DNA of 64,000 bases from Akkermansia muciniphila (GCA_943331105.2 CALQKH020000009.1:62001-126000); one strand, 5' to 3'; counted from the first letter of the stretch, positions 8,675 through 19,221 are shown. Translations and numbers: made by a program. The notes: generated by a model from the letters alone, not told the origin.

Positions 8675-9685
8675 ATGAAATTGGCGACCTATAAAGACGG
8701 TTCACGCGACGGACAACTGGTGGTGGTCTCGCGCGACCTGTGCACTGCACATTATGCGACCGGCATCGCCAACAAACTGCAACAGGTACTGGACGACTGG
8801 AACTTTGTGGCCCCGCAACTGGAAGACCTTTACAGCACCCTCAACCAAGGCAAAGCACGTCACGCTTTTCCTTTCGACCCGGAGCGCTGCATGGCCCCCT
8901 TGCCACGCGCTTACCAGTGGGCAGACGGCTCAGCCTATATCAACCACGTCGAGCTGGTCCGTGCGTCACGCAACTCCGAAGTACCCAGCAGCTTTTACAC
9001 CGACCCCCTGATGTACCAGGGCGGCAGCGATGACTTCATTGGCCCCTGCGACCCGGTGGTTTGTGCCAGCGAAGCCTTTGGCATCGACTTCGAGGCCGAA
9101 ATCGCGGTCATCACCGGCGACGTGCCCATGCAAACCAATGCCGACGATGCGATCGAAAGCGTGCGTCTCGTCATGCTGGCCAACGACGTGAGCCTGCGCA
9201 ACCTGATTCCTGCCGAGCTGGGCAAAGGCTTTGGCTTTTTACAAAGCAAACCCGCCACCGCCTTCAGCCCCGTGGCCATCACCCCCGATGAGCTGGGCGA
9301 CGCCTGGCAAGGCGGCCGGGTGCACCTGACGCTGCAATCGACTTGGAACGGCCGCAAAGTCGGCATGTGCGAAGCCGGCCCCGAGATGACCTTCCATTTC
9401 GGCCAGCTGATCGCCCATATCTGCAAGACACGCAACGTGCGTGCCGGCTCCATCGTGGGCAGCGGCACCGTGAGCAACAAGAGTGTGGAAGTGAATGGCC
9501 AGCCCGAGTGGCCCAAAGGCTACAGCTGCATCGCCGAAAAACGCGCCATCGAAACCATCCTGGACGGCAAGCCCTCGACCGAGTTCATGCAATACGGCGA
9601 CACCATCCGCATCGAGATGAAGGGCCAAAACGGTGAGAGCTTGTTTGGGGCGATTGAGCAGGAAATCGTGCCATTGGCTAGCTGA
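8675..9685 (+). CDS. Fumarylacetoacetate hydrolase (FAH) family protein
   Basis: A 336-residue enzyme of the FAH superfamily, which cleaves C-C bonds of beta-diketo acids or hydrates and decarboxylates related acids. The metal-binding carboxylates are visible: Asp110 in FYTDPLMYQG and Glu140/Glu142 in GIDFEAEIAVITGD. Further family blocks are NDVSLRNLIPAELGKGFGF and GSIVGSGTVSNK. The length and the N-terminal domain before the metal site resemble true FAH-like and 2-keto-acid hydrolases rather than the short YcgM type. It stands alone divergent from an IclR regulator, suggesting an inducible catabolic step (tyrosine/homogentisate or another aromatic route); no partner genes for that route are in view. 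Its last 8 nt overlap the end of the convergent toxin gene. Confidence 0.88.
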   Translation: MKLATYKDGSRDGQLVVVSRDLCTAHYATGIANKLQQVLDDWNFVAPQLEDLYSTLNQGKARHAFPFDPERCMAPLPRAYQWADGSAYINHVELVRASRNSEVPSSFYTDPLMYQGGSDDFIGPCDPVVCASEAFGIDFEAEIAVITGDVPMQTNADDAIESVRLVMLANDVSLRNLIPAELGKGFGFLQSKPATAFSPVAITPDELGDAWQGGRVHLTLQSTWNGRKVGMCEAGPEMTFHFGQLIAHICKTRNVRAGSIVGSGTVSNKSVEVNGQPEWPKGYSCIAEKRAIETILDGKPSTEFMQYGDTIRIEMKGQNGESLFGAIEQEIVPLAS

Positions 9686-10091
9686 GCCAGGGGTTCAAAA
9701 GCGCCACACCCGTTGCTTCAAAATCTGGCACGTTGCGGGTCACCACGGTGAATCTGTGTTCAAGGGCTGTGGCCGCGATCATCGCGTCCCGGTCTGAGCG
9801 CGGGTTGGGGCTGTGCAGTGATGCGCACACGGGTGCTGTGTTCTCTGCAAAGGGCAAGATGCGCCCGGCAAAAGCGGCGCGAACGCCTCCTAGCCAATGG
9901 CGCTGTGCGCTGCCCTGCGGCGGTGTTCTGCGCTCCAGCGCTTGAACACCCAATTCCAACTCAAGCAGCGTGATGGCGGACAAAAAGAGTTGGCTGCTGG
10001 GCTGGCCTGCGGCCCATTGACGCACCGCCATGGAAGGGTTGGGTTTGCCTTGGTGCAGCTCGAAAATGACGTTGGTGTCCAGAACGAACAT
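9678..10091 (-). CDS. PIN-domain ribonuclease toxin, VapC/FitB-like
   Basis: A 137-residue PIN-domain protein, probably the RNase half of a type II toxin-antitoxin pair. The acidic site is intact: Asp5 (FVLDTNVIFEL), Glu44 (TLLELELGVQAL), Asp102 (RSDRDAMIAATAL) and Asp123 (TRNVPDFEATG). The closing VTRNVPDFEATGVALLNPW is typical of the FitB/VapC group. The frame continues upstream to 10136, but the ATG at 10091 puts the first catalytic Asp at its usual place. No antitoxin gene precedes it; the region upstream is broken in all frames I translated. It may be an orphan or domesticated toxin. Confidence 0.88.
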   Translation of the reverse strand: MFVLDTNVIFELHQGKPNPSMAVRQWAAGQPSSQLFLSAITLLELELGVQALERRTPPQGSAQRHWLGGVRAAFAGRILPFAENTAPVCASLHSPNPRSDRDAMIAATALEHRFTVVTRNVPDFEATGVALLNPWLS

Positions 10092-10158
10092 GGATGCGAA
10101 CAGCACCCGCAACTCACACCAACACAAGCGAGTCACACACTAAGGCTTACGGGGAACT

Positions 10159-10204
10159 CTCCGTGCTGTACGAGATGGGGGTGTTGGTCCAGACAGGCAC
10201 GGAG
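10159..10204. repeat. Inverted repeat 1 in non-coding patch upstream of the PIN toxin
   Basis: Perfect 8-bp arms CTCCGTGC (10159-10166) and GCACGGAG (10197-10204) around a 30-bp centre. The surrounding 217 bp (10092-10308) has no credible open frame on either strand. I do not recognise it as a known element. Confidence 0.45.
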
Positions 10205-10237
10205 CGGAGATGCGGCATCAGCTCACTACGGTGTCAC

Positions 10238-10283
10238 TGGAAAGTTGGGCTGTGATCTCGCGACCTGCATGAGCCACTTTCCA
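10238..10283. repeat. Inverted repeat 2 in the same non-coding patch
   Basis: Perfect 8-bp arms TGGAAAGT (10238-10245) and ACTTTCCA (10276-10283), again around 30 bp, so the total span of 46 bp equals that of the neighbouring repeat. It lies 25 bp beyond the gatB stop codon and could serve as a transcription end structure, though no T-run follows. Confidence 0.45.
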
Positions 10284-10308
10284 AGTTTATGGTTCACGCA
10301 GCTCCGCT

Positions 10309-11763
10309 TTAACCGCCCAGCTTCGTCATCAACAGCGCATTCACCTGCCCCGGATTGGCCTTGCCCTTGCTGGCTTTCATGATCGGGCCCACCAGACCGT
10401 TCAGGGCCTTGGCGTTGCCGGCCTTGAACTCTTCCACGTTCTTGGGGTTGGCGGCCAGGACTTCGTCAATGATCTTTTCCAGTTCGCCGGTGTCGTTCAT
10501 CTGCTTGAGGCCTTTGGCTTCGATGATGGCGTCGACCTCGCCTTCTTTGTTCCACAAGCCTTCAAACACCTGACGCGCTGCGTTGTTGCTGATGGTGTTG
10601 TCGGTGATGCGGCTGATAAGAGCCGCCAGTTGGGCGGCGCTGACCGGGGCTTGTTCAATCGACAACTCGCTGGCGTTCAAGCGGCGCGACACTTCGCCCA
10701 TGATCCAGTTGCTGACCAGTTTGGCTTGGCCGCAGGCTTTGGCAGAGGCTTCAAAGTAGGCGGCGATTGCTTTGCTTTGGGTCAGCTGCGTGGCGTCGTA
10801 TTCGGGCAAGGCGTAGTCGCGCACAAAACGCTCGGCCATCACGCGAGGCAACTCGGCCATCTCGCCTTTGACGCGCGCGACCCAGTCGCGGCCGATCACC
10901 AGCGGCGGCAGGTCGGGGTCGGGGAAATAGCGGTAGTCGGCGGCGTCTTCCTTGGTGCGCATGGCGCGCGTTTCCCCAGTGTCGGGGTTAAACAGCACCG
11001 TGGCTTGCTGGATGCTGTGGCCGTCTTCGATCTGGTCAATCTGCCAACGCACTTCGTAATCGATGGCCTGCTGCATGAACTTGAAGCTGTTCAGGTTCTT
11101 GATCTCTCGGCGCGTGCCCAAGGGGCCACCGGGTTTGCGCACCGACACGTTGGCATCACACCGGAATGAGCCTTCTTGCATGTTGCCGTCGCAGATACCG
11201 ATCCAGGTCACGATTTTGTGCAGTTCTTTGGCATAGGCCACGGCCTCCTCGCTGCTGCGCATGTCGGGTTGGGTCACGATCTCCAGCAGCGGTGTACCGG
11301 CGCGGTTCAAGTCGATGCCACTCTGTCCAATGAAATCCTCGTGCAGCGATTTGCCCGCGTCTTCTTCAAGGTGGGCACGCTCCAGGCGCACGGTTTTGCG
11401 CACCGTCTCTTTGCCTTCTTCGAGGAAGAAAGACACCTCGCCGCCTTGCACCACCGGGATTTCGAACTGGCTGATCTGGTAGCCCTTGGGCAGGTCGGGG
11501 TAGAAATAGTTTTTGCGCGCAAAGATGCTGCGCTCCGCAATGTGCGCGTTGATGGCCAGACCGAATTCAATGGCACGTTCGACAGCACCGATGTTCATCA
11601 CGGGCAGCGTGCCGGGCAGGGCCATGTCCACCGCGCAGGCTTGCGTGTTGGCTTCGGCGCCAAATGCTGTCGGAGCGCGGCTGAAAATTTTGCTGGTGGT
11701 CGAGAGTTGGGCGTGTGTTTCAAAGCCGATGACGACTTCGTAGCCTTGGACAAGTTTGCTCAT
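10309..11763 (-). CDS. gatB: Asp-tRNA(Asn)/Glu-tRNA(Gln) amidotransferase subunit GatB
   Basis: GatB activates the misacylated tRNA-bound Asp or Glu in the GatCAB complex, supplying Asn-tRNA or Gln-tRNA. The 484 residues are the normal length. The cradle domain begins [24 protein letters not shown], contains the tRNA- and metal-site region [19 protein letters not shown], and the segment [19 protein letters not shown] equivalent ([16 protein letters not shown]). The C-terminal helical and YqeY-like tail domain ends [20 protein letters not shown]. It is third in gatC-gatA-gatB, five bases after gatA. Confidence 0.98.
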   Translation of the reverse strand: MSKLVQGYEVVIGFETHAQLSTTSKIFSRAPTAFGAEANTQACAVDMALPGTLPVMNIGAVERAIEFGLAINAHIAERSIFARKNYFYPDLPKGYQISQFEIPVVQGGEVSFFLEEGKETVRKTVRLERAHLEEDAGKSLHEDFIGQSGIDLNRAGTPLLEIVTQPDMRSSEEAVAYAKELHKIVTWIGICDGNMQEGSFRCDANVSVRKPGGPLGTRREIKNLNSFKFMQQAIDYEVRWQIDQIEDGHSIQQATVLFNPDTGETRAMRTKEDAADYRYFPDPDLPPLVIGRDWVARVKGEMAELPRVMAERFVRDYALPEYDATQLTQSKAIAAYFEASAKACGQAKLVSNWIMGEVSRRLNASELSIEQAPVSAAQLAALISRITDNTISNNAARQVFEGLWNKEGEVDAIIEAKGLKQMNDTGELEKIIDEVLAANPKNVEEFKAGNAKALNGLVGPIMKASKGKANPGQVNALLMTKLGG

Positions 11764-11768
11764 GGTGT

Positions 11769-13229
11769 TCAGACTCCTGCCGGTTTTTGCAGGTGGAAAT
11801 CGGTCGCTTGCTGCAAGCGGTGTGCGGCGTTCAGCAACTGGGCTTCCTTGAAGTAGTTGGCAATCAACTGCAAGCCCACGGGCATGCCGCCCGCCCCAAA
11901 GCCTGCGGGCACGCTCATGCCGGGCAAACCGGCCAGCGAGGCGGGCAGGGTGAAGATGTCGGCCAAGTAATCGGCCACCGGGTCATTGGCGTTTTCGCCA
12001 AACCTCCAGGCCACGCAGGGGGCTACAGGGCCAGCGATGACGTCGCACTCTTTGAAGGCGTTTTGGAAGTCGTCGGCGATCATGCGGCGGATTTTTTGCG
12101 CTTGCAGGTAGTAGGCGTCGTAGTAGCCGTGTGAGAGCACATAAGCGCCCGTCATGATGCGTCGTTTGACTTCGCCGCCAAAGCCTTCGGCGCGGGTTTT
12201 TTTGTACATGTCCACCAAGTCGGTGTAGTCCTTGGCGCGATGGCCGAACTTCACACCGTCGAAGCGGCTGAGGTTGGAGCTGGCTTCGGCCGGCGCAATG
12301 ATGTAATAAACCGGAATGGACAACTCGGTGCGCGGTAAGCTGATGGGCACGAGCTTGGCACCGAGCTTTTCATATTCGCGCAAAGCGCCGTCCACAGCGG
12401 TTCGCACATCGGCGTGAAGGCCTTCGCCAAAAAACTCTTTGGGAATGCCAATGCGCAGGCCTTCAAGTGAGTTGTTCAGCGATGCTGCAAAGTCTTCGGT
12501 GGGCATCTCCAGCGAAGTCGAGTCGCGGTCGATGTCACCTCCGCACATGGCGCTCAGCATCAAGGCGCAGTCTTCGGCCGTGCGGGCCATGGGGCCGGCT
12601 TGGTCCAGGCTGGAGGCGTAGGCGATCATGCCGTAACGGCTGGCGCGACCATAAGTGGGCTTGATGCCGGTGATGCCGCAAAAGCTGGCGGGCTGGCGGA
12701 TCGAGCCGCCCGTGTCGGTGCCGGTGGCCGCAGGCGCCAGGCCAGCGGCCACAGCGGCGGCGCTGCCGCCCGACGAGCCGCCGGGCACGCGGGCCATGTC
12801 CCAGGGGTTTTGCACCGGGCCGTAGGCCGAGTTTTCGTTGGCCGAGCCCATGGCGAATTCGTCGCAGTTGAGCTTGCCCAAAGTGACCATGCCCGCTGTG
12901 CGCAGGCGTTGCACCACGGTGGCGTCAAACGGCGAGCGGTAGCCGCTCAGGATTTTGGAGCCCGCGGTGGTGGCGAAATCGCGGGTGACGAACACATCCT
13001 TGTGCGCCACGGGCACGCCTTCCATCGGACCCGCAGTACCGTCCGCCAGTTTGGCGTCAGAGGCGCGGGCTTGGGCCAGCGTCACTTCGCTGTCGATGTC
13101 CAAAAAGGCATTGTGCGGATTGCCACCCATGCGGGCCAGAAAGCGTGTGGCGACTTCAACAGCGCTGACCTCTTTGGTGTGCAACAGGGTGGCCAGCGCT
13201 TTCACGCTTAAGTTGTGCAATTCACTCAT
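11769..13229 (-). CDS. gatA: Asp-tRNA(Asn)/Glu-tRNA(Gln) amidotransferase subunit GatA
   Basis: GatA is the glutaminase of GatCAB, releasing ammonia from glutamine for transamidation. It belongs to the amidase-signature family, and the Ser-cis-Ser-Lys triad is intact: Lys77 in [10 protein letters not shown], Ser152 in [17 protein letters not shown] and Ser176 in [11 protein letters not shown]. Its length of 486 is usual. The ATG at 13229 is 3 bp after the gatC stop, so the operon is read gatC-gatA-gatB. The whole operon is divergent from mreB. Confidence 0.98.
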   Translation of the reverse strand: MSELHNLSVKALATLLHTKEVSAVEVATRFLARMGGNPHNAFLDIDSEVTLAQARASDAKLADGTAGPMEGVPVAHKDVFVTRDFATTAGSKILSGYRSPFDATVVQRLRTAGMVTLGKLNCDEFAMGSANENSAYGPVQNPWDMARVPGGSSGGSAAAVAAGLAPAATGTDTGGSIRQPASFCGITGIKPTYGRASRYGMIAYASSLDQAGPMARTAEDCALMLSAMCGGDIDRDSTSLEMPTEDFAASLNNSLEGLRIGIPKEFFGEGLHADVRTAVDGALREYEKLGAKLVPISLPRTELSIPVYYIIAPAEASSNLSRFDGVKFGHRAKDYTDLVDMYKKTRAEGFGGEVKRRIMTGAYVLSHGYYDAYYLQAQKIRRMIADDFQNAFKECDVIAGPVAPCVAWRFGENANDPVADYLADIFTLPASLAGLPGMSVPAGFGAGGMPVGLQLIANYFKEAQLLNAAHRLQQATDFHLQKPAGV

Positions 13230-13232
13230 GGC

Positions 13233-13532
13233 TTACTCGATGACTTTGGGGACCAGGAACAGGCCCCGCTCGACGGCAGGGGCGCTTTGCTGGTTCAGGT
13301 CGCGTTGGTTGGGCTCGCTGGCCACGTCGGGTCGCAGACGCAGCGTGATGTCCTGAATGGCCGCTACTGGGTGAGCCATGGGGGTGATGCCGGTGGTGTC
13401 CACCGCTTGCATGGCTTGGACAATGCCAAAAAAGCCATTGATTTGCGTGAGCATGCGCTCACTTTCTTCGGGCTGCAGCTCCAACCGGGCAAGGTTGGCG
13501 ATCCGGGCAATATCCTGCGTGGTCAGGGACAT
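13233..13532 (-). CDS. gatC: Asp-tRNA(Asn)/Glu-tRNA(Gln) amidotransferase subunit GatC
   Basis: Small 99-residue subunit that wraps around GatA and GatB and stabilises the complex. It shows the family pattern [25 protein letters not shown] near the N-terminus and the MAHPV segment ([14 protein letters not shown]), which leads into the variable loop, then the C-terminal [10 protein letters not shown]. The frame starts further upstream at 13577, but the ATG at 13532 ([15 protein letters not shown]) matches known GatC starts. It is the first gene of gatCAB. Confidence 0.95.
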   Translation of the reverse strand: MSLTTQDIARIANLARLELQPEESERMLTQINGFFGIVQAMQAVDTTGITPMAHPVAAIQDITLRLRPDVASEPNQRDLNQQSAPAVERGLFLVPKVIE

Positions 13533-13679
13533 GGTTTGCAAACAGTTGTAAGTGGCCGTGTTTTCCGGGCCTAACAAGGCGACGGAGCACCTGTTTTACC
13601 GGGGGATCGGGTATTATCCTGTGTTTGGTGCCGCTCGCCCTGCAGTCCTAGAGCCCGCCCTGACAACACCCCTGATTGA

Positions 13680-14786
<1,107 letters not shown>

Positions 14787-14828
14787 ACACGGGTTAGTCC
14801 GCCGCCCCGCATCCGGAGCACTCACCGC

Positions 14829-15785
14829 ATGGCCCTGGATACTTATGAGCGCAGCGCCCCGCCGATTTTTCGGCAGGGCCTGTCCACCACCACCAAAATC
14901 GTTTTGCTCAGTTTGCTGTCGCTGATGTTGATGGCGGCAGACCATCGGCTGCAGATTTCACAACCCTTGCGGGCGGGCGTGGCCATCGCCTTATCACCTT
15001 TGCAATGGCTGTCGCTGCAACCCGCCCGTTTGTGGGATGTGGCGGGGAATTACCTTGGTGGTGTGGAGTCGGCCCGCGATGCCGCTTTGTCGTACGAAGC
15101 CCGAACCATTGCCCAAGCCCAGCGGCTTCAACAAGTCGAACAACTGAGCCAAGAAAACGCCGACCTGCGCCAACTGCTTGAGCTGCGCTCCAGCGTGGCG
15201 GGGCCGACCAAAGCCGTTGAAGTGTTGTACGACACAGCAGACCCTTACACACGCCGCGTGGTGGTAGACCGTGGCAACCTGGCCGGTATCCAAGCAGGTT
15301 CGGCTGTGATCGATGCCGCCGGGGTAGTAGGTCAAGTGACCCGCGTGTACCCCTTGGTGAGCGAAGTCACCTTGCTCACCGACCGCCAGCAAAGCATCCC
15401 TGTCATCAACGCACGCACAGGCACCCGGCACCTTGTCAACGGCAACCCCATGGGCGTTGGCGGCACCTTAGAGCTGAAGTTTGTGCCCTCGGGCACCGAC
15501 ATGCAAAAGGGCGATCTGCTGACCACCAGCGGCATCGACGGCATTTACCCACCGGGCTTGCATGTCGGGCGCATCTCTCAAATCGACCGCCGGGTCGATG
15601 CCTCTTTTGCCACCGTGCATGCCGAACCCACCGCGGTTGAGCGCGGACGTCATTTGTTGGTGCTGTTGCCCGTCAAAGATTGGCCTGCCAAGCCTGTGGC
15701 CGAAAAGACGCCCACGCCCCCCAGCAAAAGCAAAGCGGCCAGCAAGCCACCACAAAGCGCGAACACGGCAGGAGGCACGCCATGA
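14829..15785 (+). CDS. mreC: Rod-shape-determining protein MreC
   Basis: Bitopic elongasome protein that activates PBP2/RodA in the periplasm. Of 318 residues, a single membrane helix lies at about 22-40 (KIVLLSLLSLMLMAADHRLQ). A coiled coil follows at about 85-115 (AQRLQQVEQLSQENADLRQLLELR), then two beta-barrel subdomains with the conserved GSAVIDAAGVVGQV and GDLLTTSGIDGIYPPGLHVG. The Pro/Ser/Ala-rich tail after residue 285 is low-complexity. It is 42 bp after mreB, and its stop overlaps the mreD start (ATGA). Confidence 0.97.
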   Translation: MALDTYERSAPPIFRQGLSTTTKIVLLSLLSLMLMAADHRLQISQPLRAGVAIALSPLQWLSLQPARLWDVAGNYLGGVESARDAALSYEARTIAQAQRLQQVEQLSQENADLRQLLELRSSVAGPTKAVEVLYDTADPYTRRVVVDRGNLAGIQAGSAVIDAAGVVGQVTRVYPLVSEVTLLTDRQQSIPVINARTGTRHLVNGNPMGVGGTLELKFVPSGTDMQKGDLLTTSGIDGIYPPGLHVGRISQIDRRVDASFATVHAEPTAVERGRHLLVLLPVKDWPAKPVAEKTPTPPSKSKAASKPPQSANTAGGTP

Positions 15786-16303
15786 TCATGCCGGCTGGAC
15801 GCCCGCTGCTTTTGCCTGCCAACCCGCGCTTCATCGGTTTGAGTTTGGTATTGGCCTTGTTGCTGCACATGTTGCTGGGCTTGTGGGGCCAAGACTGGGT
15901 GCCTGATGTACTGGCGATTGCCATGGTGTTTTGGACCGTGCACCAGCCCCGCAAAGTCGGTTTGGTTCTGGCTTTTGTCATGGGCCTGATGGTCGATGTG
16001 CACGAGTCCGCCTTGCTCGGTCAAAACGCGTTGTCTTACGTGGTGCTGTGCGGTTTGGCCACGGCCACCCAAAGGCGCATGCTGTGGTTTCCGTTGGGCG
16101 AGCAAGCCCTTCAAATTCTGCCTTTGTTCATCGCCGCTTCGGTGGTCGAATGGCTGACCCGATTGTTGGTGCATGACGCTTGGCCCAGCTGGTCGATGCT
16201 GTTGGCGCCATTTTTGCAGGCCGGCCTTTGGCCCTTGATCGGCGCCATGCTGTTGGCACCTCAACGCCGGGCATTTGAGCGCGATGACATTCGGCCACTT
16301 TGA
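15782..16303 (+). CDS. mreD: Rod-shape-determining membrane protein MreD
   Basis: A 173-residue polytopic inner-membrane protein of the elongasome with about five hydrophobic segments. Family features are the N-terminal NPRFIGLSLVLALLLHMLL and the conserved loop GLMVDVHESALLGQNALSYVV. The frame is open upstream to 15680 inside mreC, but the ATG at 15782 overlaps the mreC stop as ATGA and gives the normal length, so I use it. Its own stop overlaps the region just before mrdA. Confidence 0.95.
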   Translation: MIMPAGRPLLLPANPRFIGLSLVLALLLHMLLGLWGQDWVPDVLAIAMVFWTVHQPRKVGLVLAFVMGLMVDVHESALLGQNALSYVVLCGLATATQRRMLWFPLGEQALQILPLFIAASVVEWLTRLLVHDAWPSWSMLLAPFLQAGLWPLIGAMLLAPQRRAFERDDIRPL

Positions 16304-16305
16304 GC

Positions 16306-18312
16306 ATGTCACTGCACCTGCCTTCTCTTGCGGAATTGCGCGACACCCGCGTCGAGATTGACCGCTTTCAAACCCGGGTCGTCATCGTCCAGTGGGTGAT
16401 TTTGTTGTGCTTCGTCTTGCTGGCCTCGCGGCTGATTTACCTGCAGGTGATCCGCCACGATGACCTCTTGACGCAAGCTGAAAGCAACCGCACGGCCATC
16501 TTGCCCACAGTGCCGCCGCGTGGCAATATTTTGGACCGCAACGGCGTTGTGCTGGCCAACAACTATTCGGCCTATACGCTGGAGATCACACCTTCCAAGG
16601 TGAAGGACCTGGAGGCCACTATGGACGCGTTGGCCGAATTGGTGGAAATACAGCCCAAAGACCGTCGCCGTTTCAAGCGTCTGCGTGAAGAGTCCAAGAG
16701 TTTTGACTCCTTGCCGATTCGCAACCGTCTGAGTGACGAAGAGGTCGCCCGCTTCAGCGCCCAAAGCTACCGGTTTCCTGGGGTTGAAATCAAAGCCCGC
16801 TTGTTCAGGCAATATCCCTATGGCGAGTTGGCAAGCCATGTGATCGGCTACATCGGCCGGATCAACCAGCGCGACAAAGAGATGCTGGAAGAAAACGACG
16901 ACATCGGCAACTACCGAGGGACCGAATACATCGGCAAGCTGGGCGTTGAACAGCGCTACGAGCGTGAATTGCATGGCATCACGGGCGTCAACCAAGTAGA
17001 AACATCTGCCGGTGGTCGGGCCATTCGCAGCCTCTCCAACCGGCCCGCGACGCCGGGTCAAAACGTGGTCTTGTCGATCGACATCCAGTTGCAAAAAATG
17101 ACGGAGGACCTGTTCGGCAATCGCCGAGGTGCCTTGGTCGCGCTGGACCCACGGACCGGTGAGGTGCTGGCGTTTGTGAGCAAACCCACCTTCGACCCTA
17201 ATTGGTTCGTCGATGGCATTGACGTAGAAAACTGGCAAATGCTGAACGGCTCGATCGACAAGCCCTTGCTCAACCGCGCCTTGCGCGGAACCTACCCGCC
17301 GGGCTCCACCTACAAACCCTTCATGGCGCTGGCCGCTTTGGCCAGTGGCAAGCGCACTCCCAGCGCCATCACCCAGGATTCGGGTTCATGGACCTACGGT
17401 GGTCACACCTTTCGCAGCCACGGTGACCATGGCTTGGGTGCGGTGGACATGGTGCGCTCCATCGTGTCGTCGAGCAACGTCTATTACTACTCATTGGCCA
17501 ACGACATGGGGGTGGACGCCATCCATGACTTCATGAAGCCCCTGTGGTTTGGGCAACACACGGGCATCGACTTGCCCGGCGAAGTGCGCGGCATCTTGCC
17601 CAGCACCGAATGGAAACGCAATTACTTCAAGAAACCAGAGCAAAAGAAATGGTTTGGCGGCGAAACCATCTCACTGGGCATTGGCCAGGGCTACAACACC
17701 TTCACCATGTTGCAACTGGCCTCGGCAACGGCCACTTTGGCCAACCGGGGCCTGCAGTTCCACCCGCGCGTGGTCACCGCCACGCAAGACGCCCTGACCC
17801 ATGCGCAAGCCCAAGTGGGCGCGCAAGCACCACGGGATTTGGGCTACAAACCCGAGCACCTGGATGTGGTGCACAAAGGTTTGGTGGGCGTGGTGACCTC
17901 GGGCACCTCGGCCCGTGTGTTTGCGGGTGCAGGCTACACCAGCGCCGGTAAAACCGGCACGGCGCAAGCGGTGACGATTGGGCAAAAAGACAGATACGAC
18001 GCAGCCAAGTTGTCGGAATACCAACGTGACCATGCGCTGTACATGGCCTATGCACCGGCCGAATCTCCGACGATTGCGGTGGCCGTGATCGTGGAAAACG
18101 CTGGCTTTGGCGCTGCGTCTGCTGCGCCCATTGCACGGCGGGTCTTTGACTACTGGGTGCTGGGCCAATACCCCAGCGAAGAGGACATGGCGGCCACACA
18201 AAGAGGCCAATCGTCCAGCCCGATTGGCAGGCCTCGCGCCAAGAAAGATGTGCCCTTGTTGAATCCCAAAGCTTTGGGGACAACTGACATGCGCGAAGTC
18301 ACTCCACGTTGA
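16306..18312 (+). CDS. mrdA: Penicillin-binding protein 2 (peptidoglycan transpeptidase)
   Basis: PBP2, the DD-transpeptidase of lateral-wall synthesis. It has 668 residues, one N-terminal membrane helix (about 25-45, VIVQWVILLCFVLLASRLIY), a pedestal domain containing RLFRQYPYGELASHVIGYIG, and the transpeptidase domain. Active-site motifs are present: SxxK as Ser334-Thr-Tyr-Lys337 in YPPGSTYKPF, SxN in IVSSSNVYYYSLA, and KTGTAQ in AGKTGTAQAV. I chose the ATG at 16306; a TTG at 16300 overlapping the mreD stop would add two residues. Unusually for this cluster, rodA does not follow: the next gene is on the opposite strand 12 bp away. Confidence 0.96.
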   Translation: MSLHLPSLAELRDTRVEIDRFQTRVVIVQWVILLCFVLLASRLIYLQVIRHDDLLTQAESNRTAILPTVPPRGNILDRNGVVLANNYSAYTLEITPSKVKDLEATMDALAELVEIQPKDRRRFKRLREESKSFDSLPIRNRLSDEEVARFSAQSYRFPGVEIKARLFRQYPYGELASHVIGYIGRINQRDKEMLEENDDIGNYRGTEYIGKLGVEQRYERELHGITGVNQVETSAGGRAIRSLSNRPATPGQNVVLSIDIQLQKMTEDLFGNRRGALVALDPRTGEVLAFVSKPTFDPNWFVDGIDVENWQMLNGSIDKPLLNRALRGTYPPGSTYKPFMALAALASGKRTPSAITQDSGSWTYGGHTFRSHGDHGLGAVDMVRSIVSSSNVYYYSLANDMGVDAIHDFMKPLWFGQHTGIDLPGEVRGILPSTEWKRNYFKKPEQKKWFGGETISLGIGQGYNTFTMLQLASATATLANRGLQFHPRVVTATQDALTHAQAQVGAQAPRDLGYKPEHLDVVHKGLVGVVTSGTSARVFAGAGYTSAGKTGTAQAVTIGQKDRYDAAKLSEYQRDHALYMAYAPAESPTIAVAVIVENAGFGAASAAPIARRVFDYWVLGQYPSEEDMAATQRGQSSSPIGRPRAKKDVPLLNPKALGTTDMREVTPR

Positions 18313-18324
18313 GTTGAGGCGCTG

Positions 18325-18738
18325 TCAGGTGTTGTAGACCGTGTCCAAGTTGGCGAAACCCTTGACCTCAATCGGATTGCCAAACGGGTCCATGAAAAAC
18401 ATGGTCCATTGCTCACCCGGCTGACCCTCAAAACGCAAATGCGGCGGCACCACAAAGGCCATGTGGACCGCTTGCAAGCGATCGGCCAGATGCTGCCAGT
18501 CGTCTTTTTGCAAAACCAGACCAAAGTGCGGCATGGGCACCAAATGCTCGCCCACATGGCCCGTCAAAGTGGTCTTGAAGGGCTCACCCAAATGCAAAGA
18601 AATTTGGTGCGTGAAAAAGTCAAAATCCACCCAAGTGGATGTGGATCGCCCCTCCTGGCAACCCAGAACGCCGCCATAAAAGCGACGGGCTTCGTCCAAG
18701 TCGGTGACATGAAATGCGAAATGAAAAAGGCTGTGCAT
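18325..18738 (-). CDS. VOC-family (glyoxalase/bleomycin-resistance fold) protein
   Basis: A 137-residue protein made of one vicinal-oxygen-chelate domain. It starts MHSLFHFAFHVTDLDEARRFYGGVLGC, with the first metal-ligand His in FAFHVTDLDEA, a second candidate His in PMPHFGLVL and a C-terminal Glu in MDPFGNPIEVKGF. These give the H/H/E pattern of many VOC metalloenzymes. The substrate cannot be deduced. The frame also has an ATG at 18750, 4 codons earlier; neither start has a good Shine-Dalgarno. It is convergent with mrdA, 12 bp away. Confidence 0.88.
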   Translation of the reverse strand: MHSLFHFAFHVTDLDEARRFYGGVLGCQEGRSTSTWVDFDFFTHQISLHLGEPFKTTLTGHVGEHLVPMPHFGLVLQKDDWQHLADRLQAVHMAFVVPPHLRFEGQPGEQWTMFFMDPFGNPIEVKGFANLDTVYNT

Positions 18739-18826
18739 GCCCGAAAGCATATCAGCCCGTCAGGCTCAGGGGCAGCCGGAAGAACCCGAATCCACGCATC
18801 AACTTGGACCGGGCTGCAACAAGCGC

Positions 18827-19201
18827 TCAGGCCTGAGAGGGGTCTGCCGCCATCGTGTCAAATTTCTTGAAGTACTGCTTGGCCATGGCCACCAATTGTG
18901 CGTCCGAAGGGTGATCGCTGACGATGCTGTCGACCACTCCCGCTGCAATGCTTTTATGGTGGCGGGCACACCAATCTCGGAATTCGTTGCGCGCCAAGCC
19001 TGGGCCCGTCAACAGCACTTCGCGTGCGCCAGCCAGCGCTTTGGCCACCTCGGCGTAAAACGCAGCCGTGTCATCGGCCTTGCCTTGGTGTTTGTGGTGG
19101 CTGCGCGATGGGATGCGCTGGGCTTGAATGTGCTCACGGTCAAACATGACCACATGGGCTTCTTGGTGGTCCAGCCAGACCACCGCGTGAAAAGTGCTCA
19201 T
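18827..19201 (-). CDS. eRF1/Pelota-like 'translational machinery' family protein
   Basis: A 124-residue soluble protein. Its opening STFHAVVWLDHQEAHVVMFDREH and closing DSIVSDHPSDAQLVAMAKQYFKKFD resemble the small bacterial proteins named 'translational machinery protein', which are related to an archaeal/eukaryotic release-factor (eRF1-type) domain. The central block EVLLTGPGLARNEFRDWCARHH matches the core seen in baeRF proteins, where such a domain is thought to act near stalled ribosomes. No catalytic motif can be claimed. It ends in the palindrome CTCAGGCCTGAG (18826-18837) and lies 20 bp after the DksA-like gene, so the two are probably co-expressed. Confidence 0.65.
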   Translation of the reverse strand: MSTFHAVVWLDHQEAHVVMFDREHIQAQRIPSRSHHKHQGKADDTAAFYAEVAKALAGAREVLLTGPGLARNEFRDWCARHHKSIAAGVVDSIVSDHPSDAQLVAMAKQYFKKFDTMAADPSQA

Positions 19202-19221
19202 GAAAATCCTTGGTTAAAACA

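Noticed and set aside
10137..10308. An integron attC site in the patch between the PIN toxin and gatB
   Set aside because: A GTTGGGC at 10244-10250 fits one core-site end, but no matching RYYYAAC partner lies at a suitable distance on either strand.
10160..10308. An antitoxin gene upstream of the PIN toxin
   Set aside because: All three minus-strand frames are interrupted by stops within about 30 codons and show no ribbon-helix-helix or Phd/YefM pattern.
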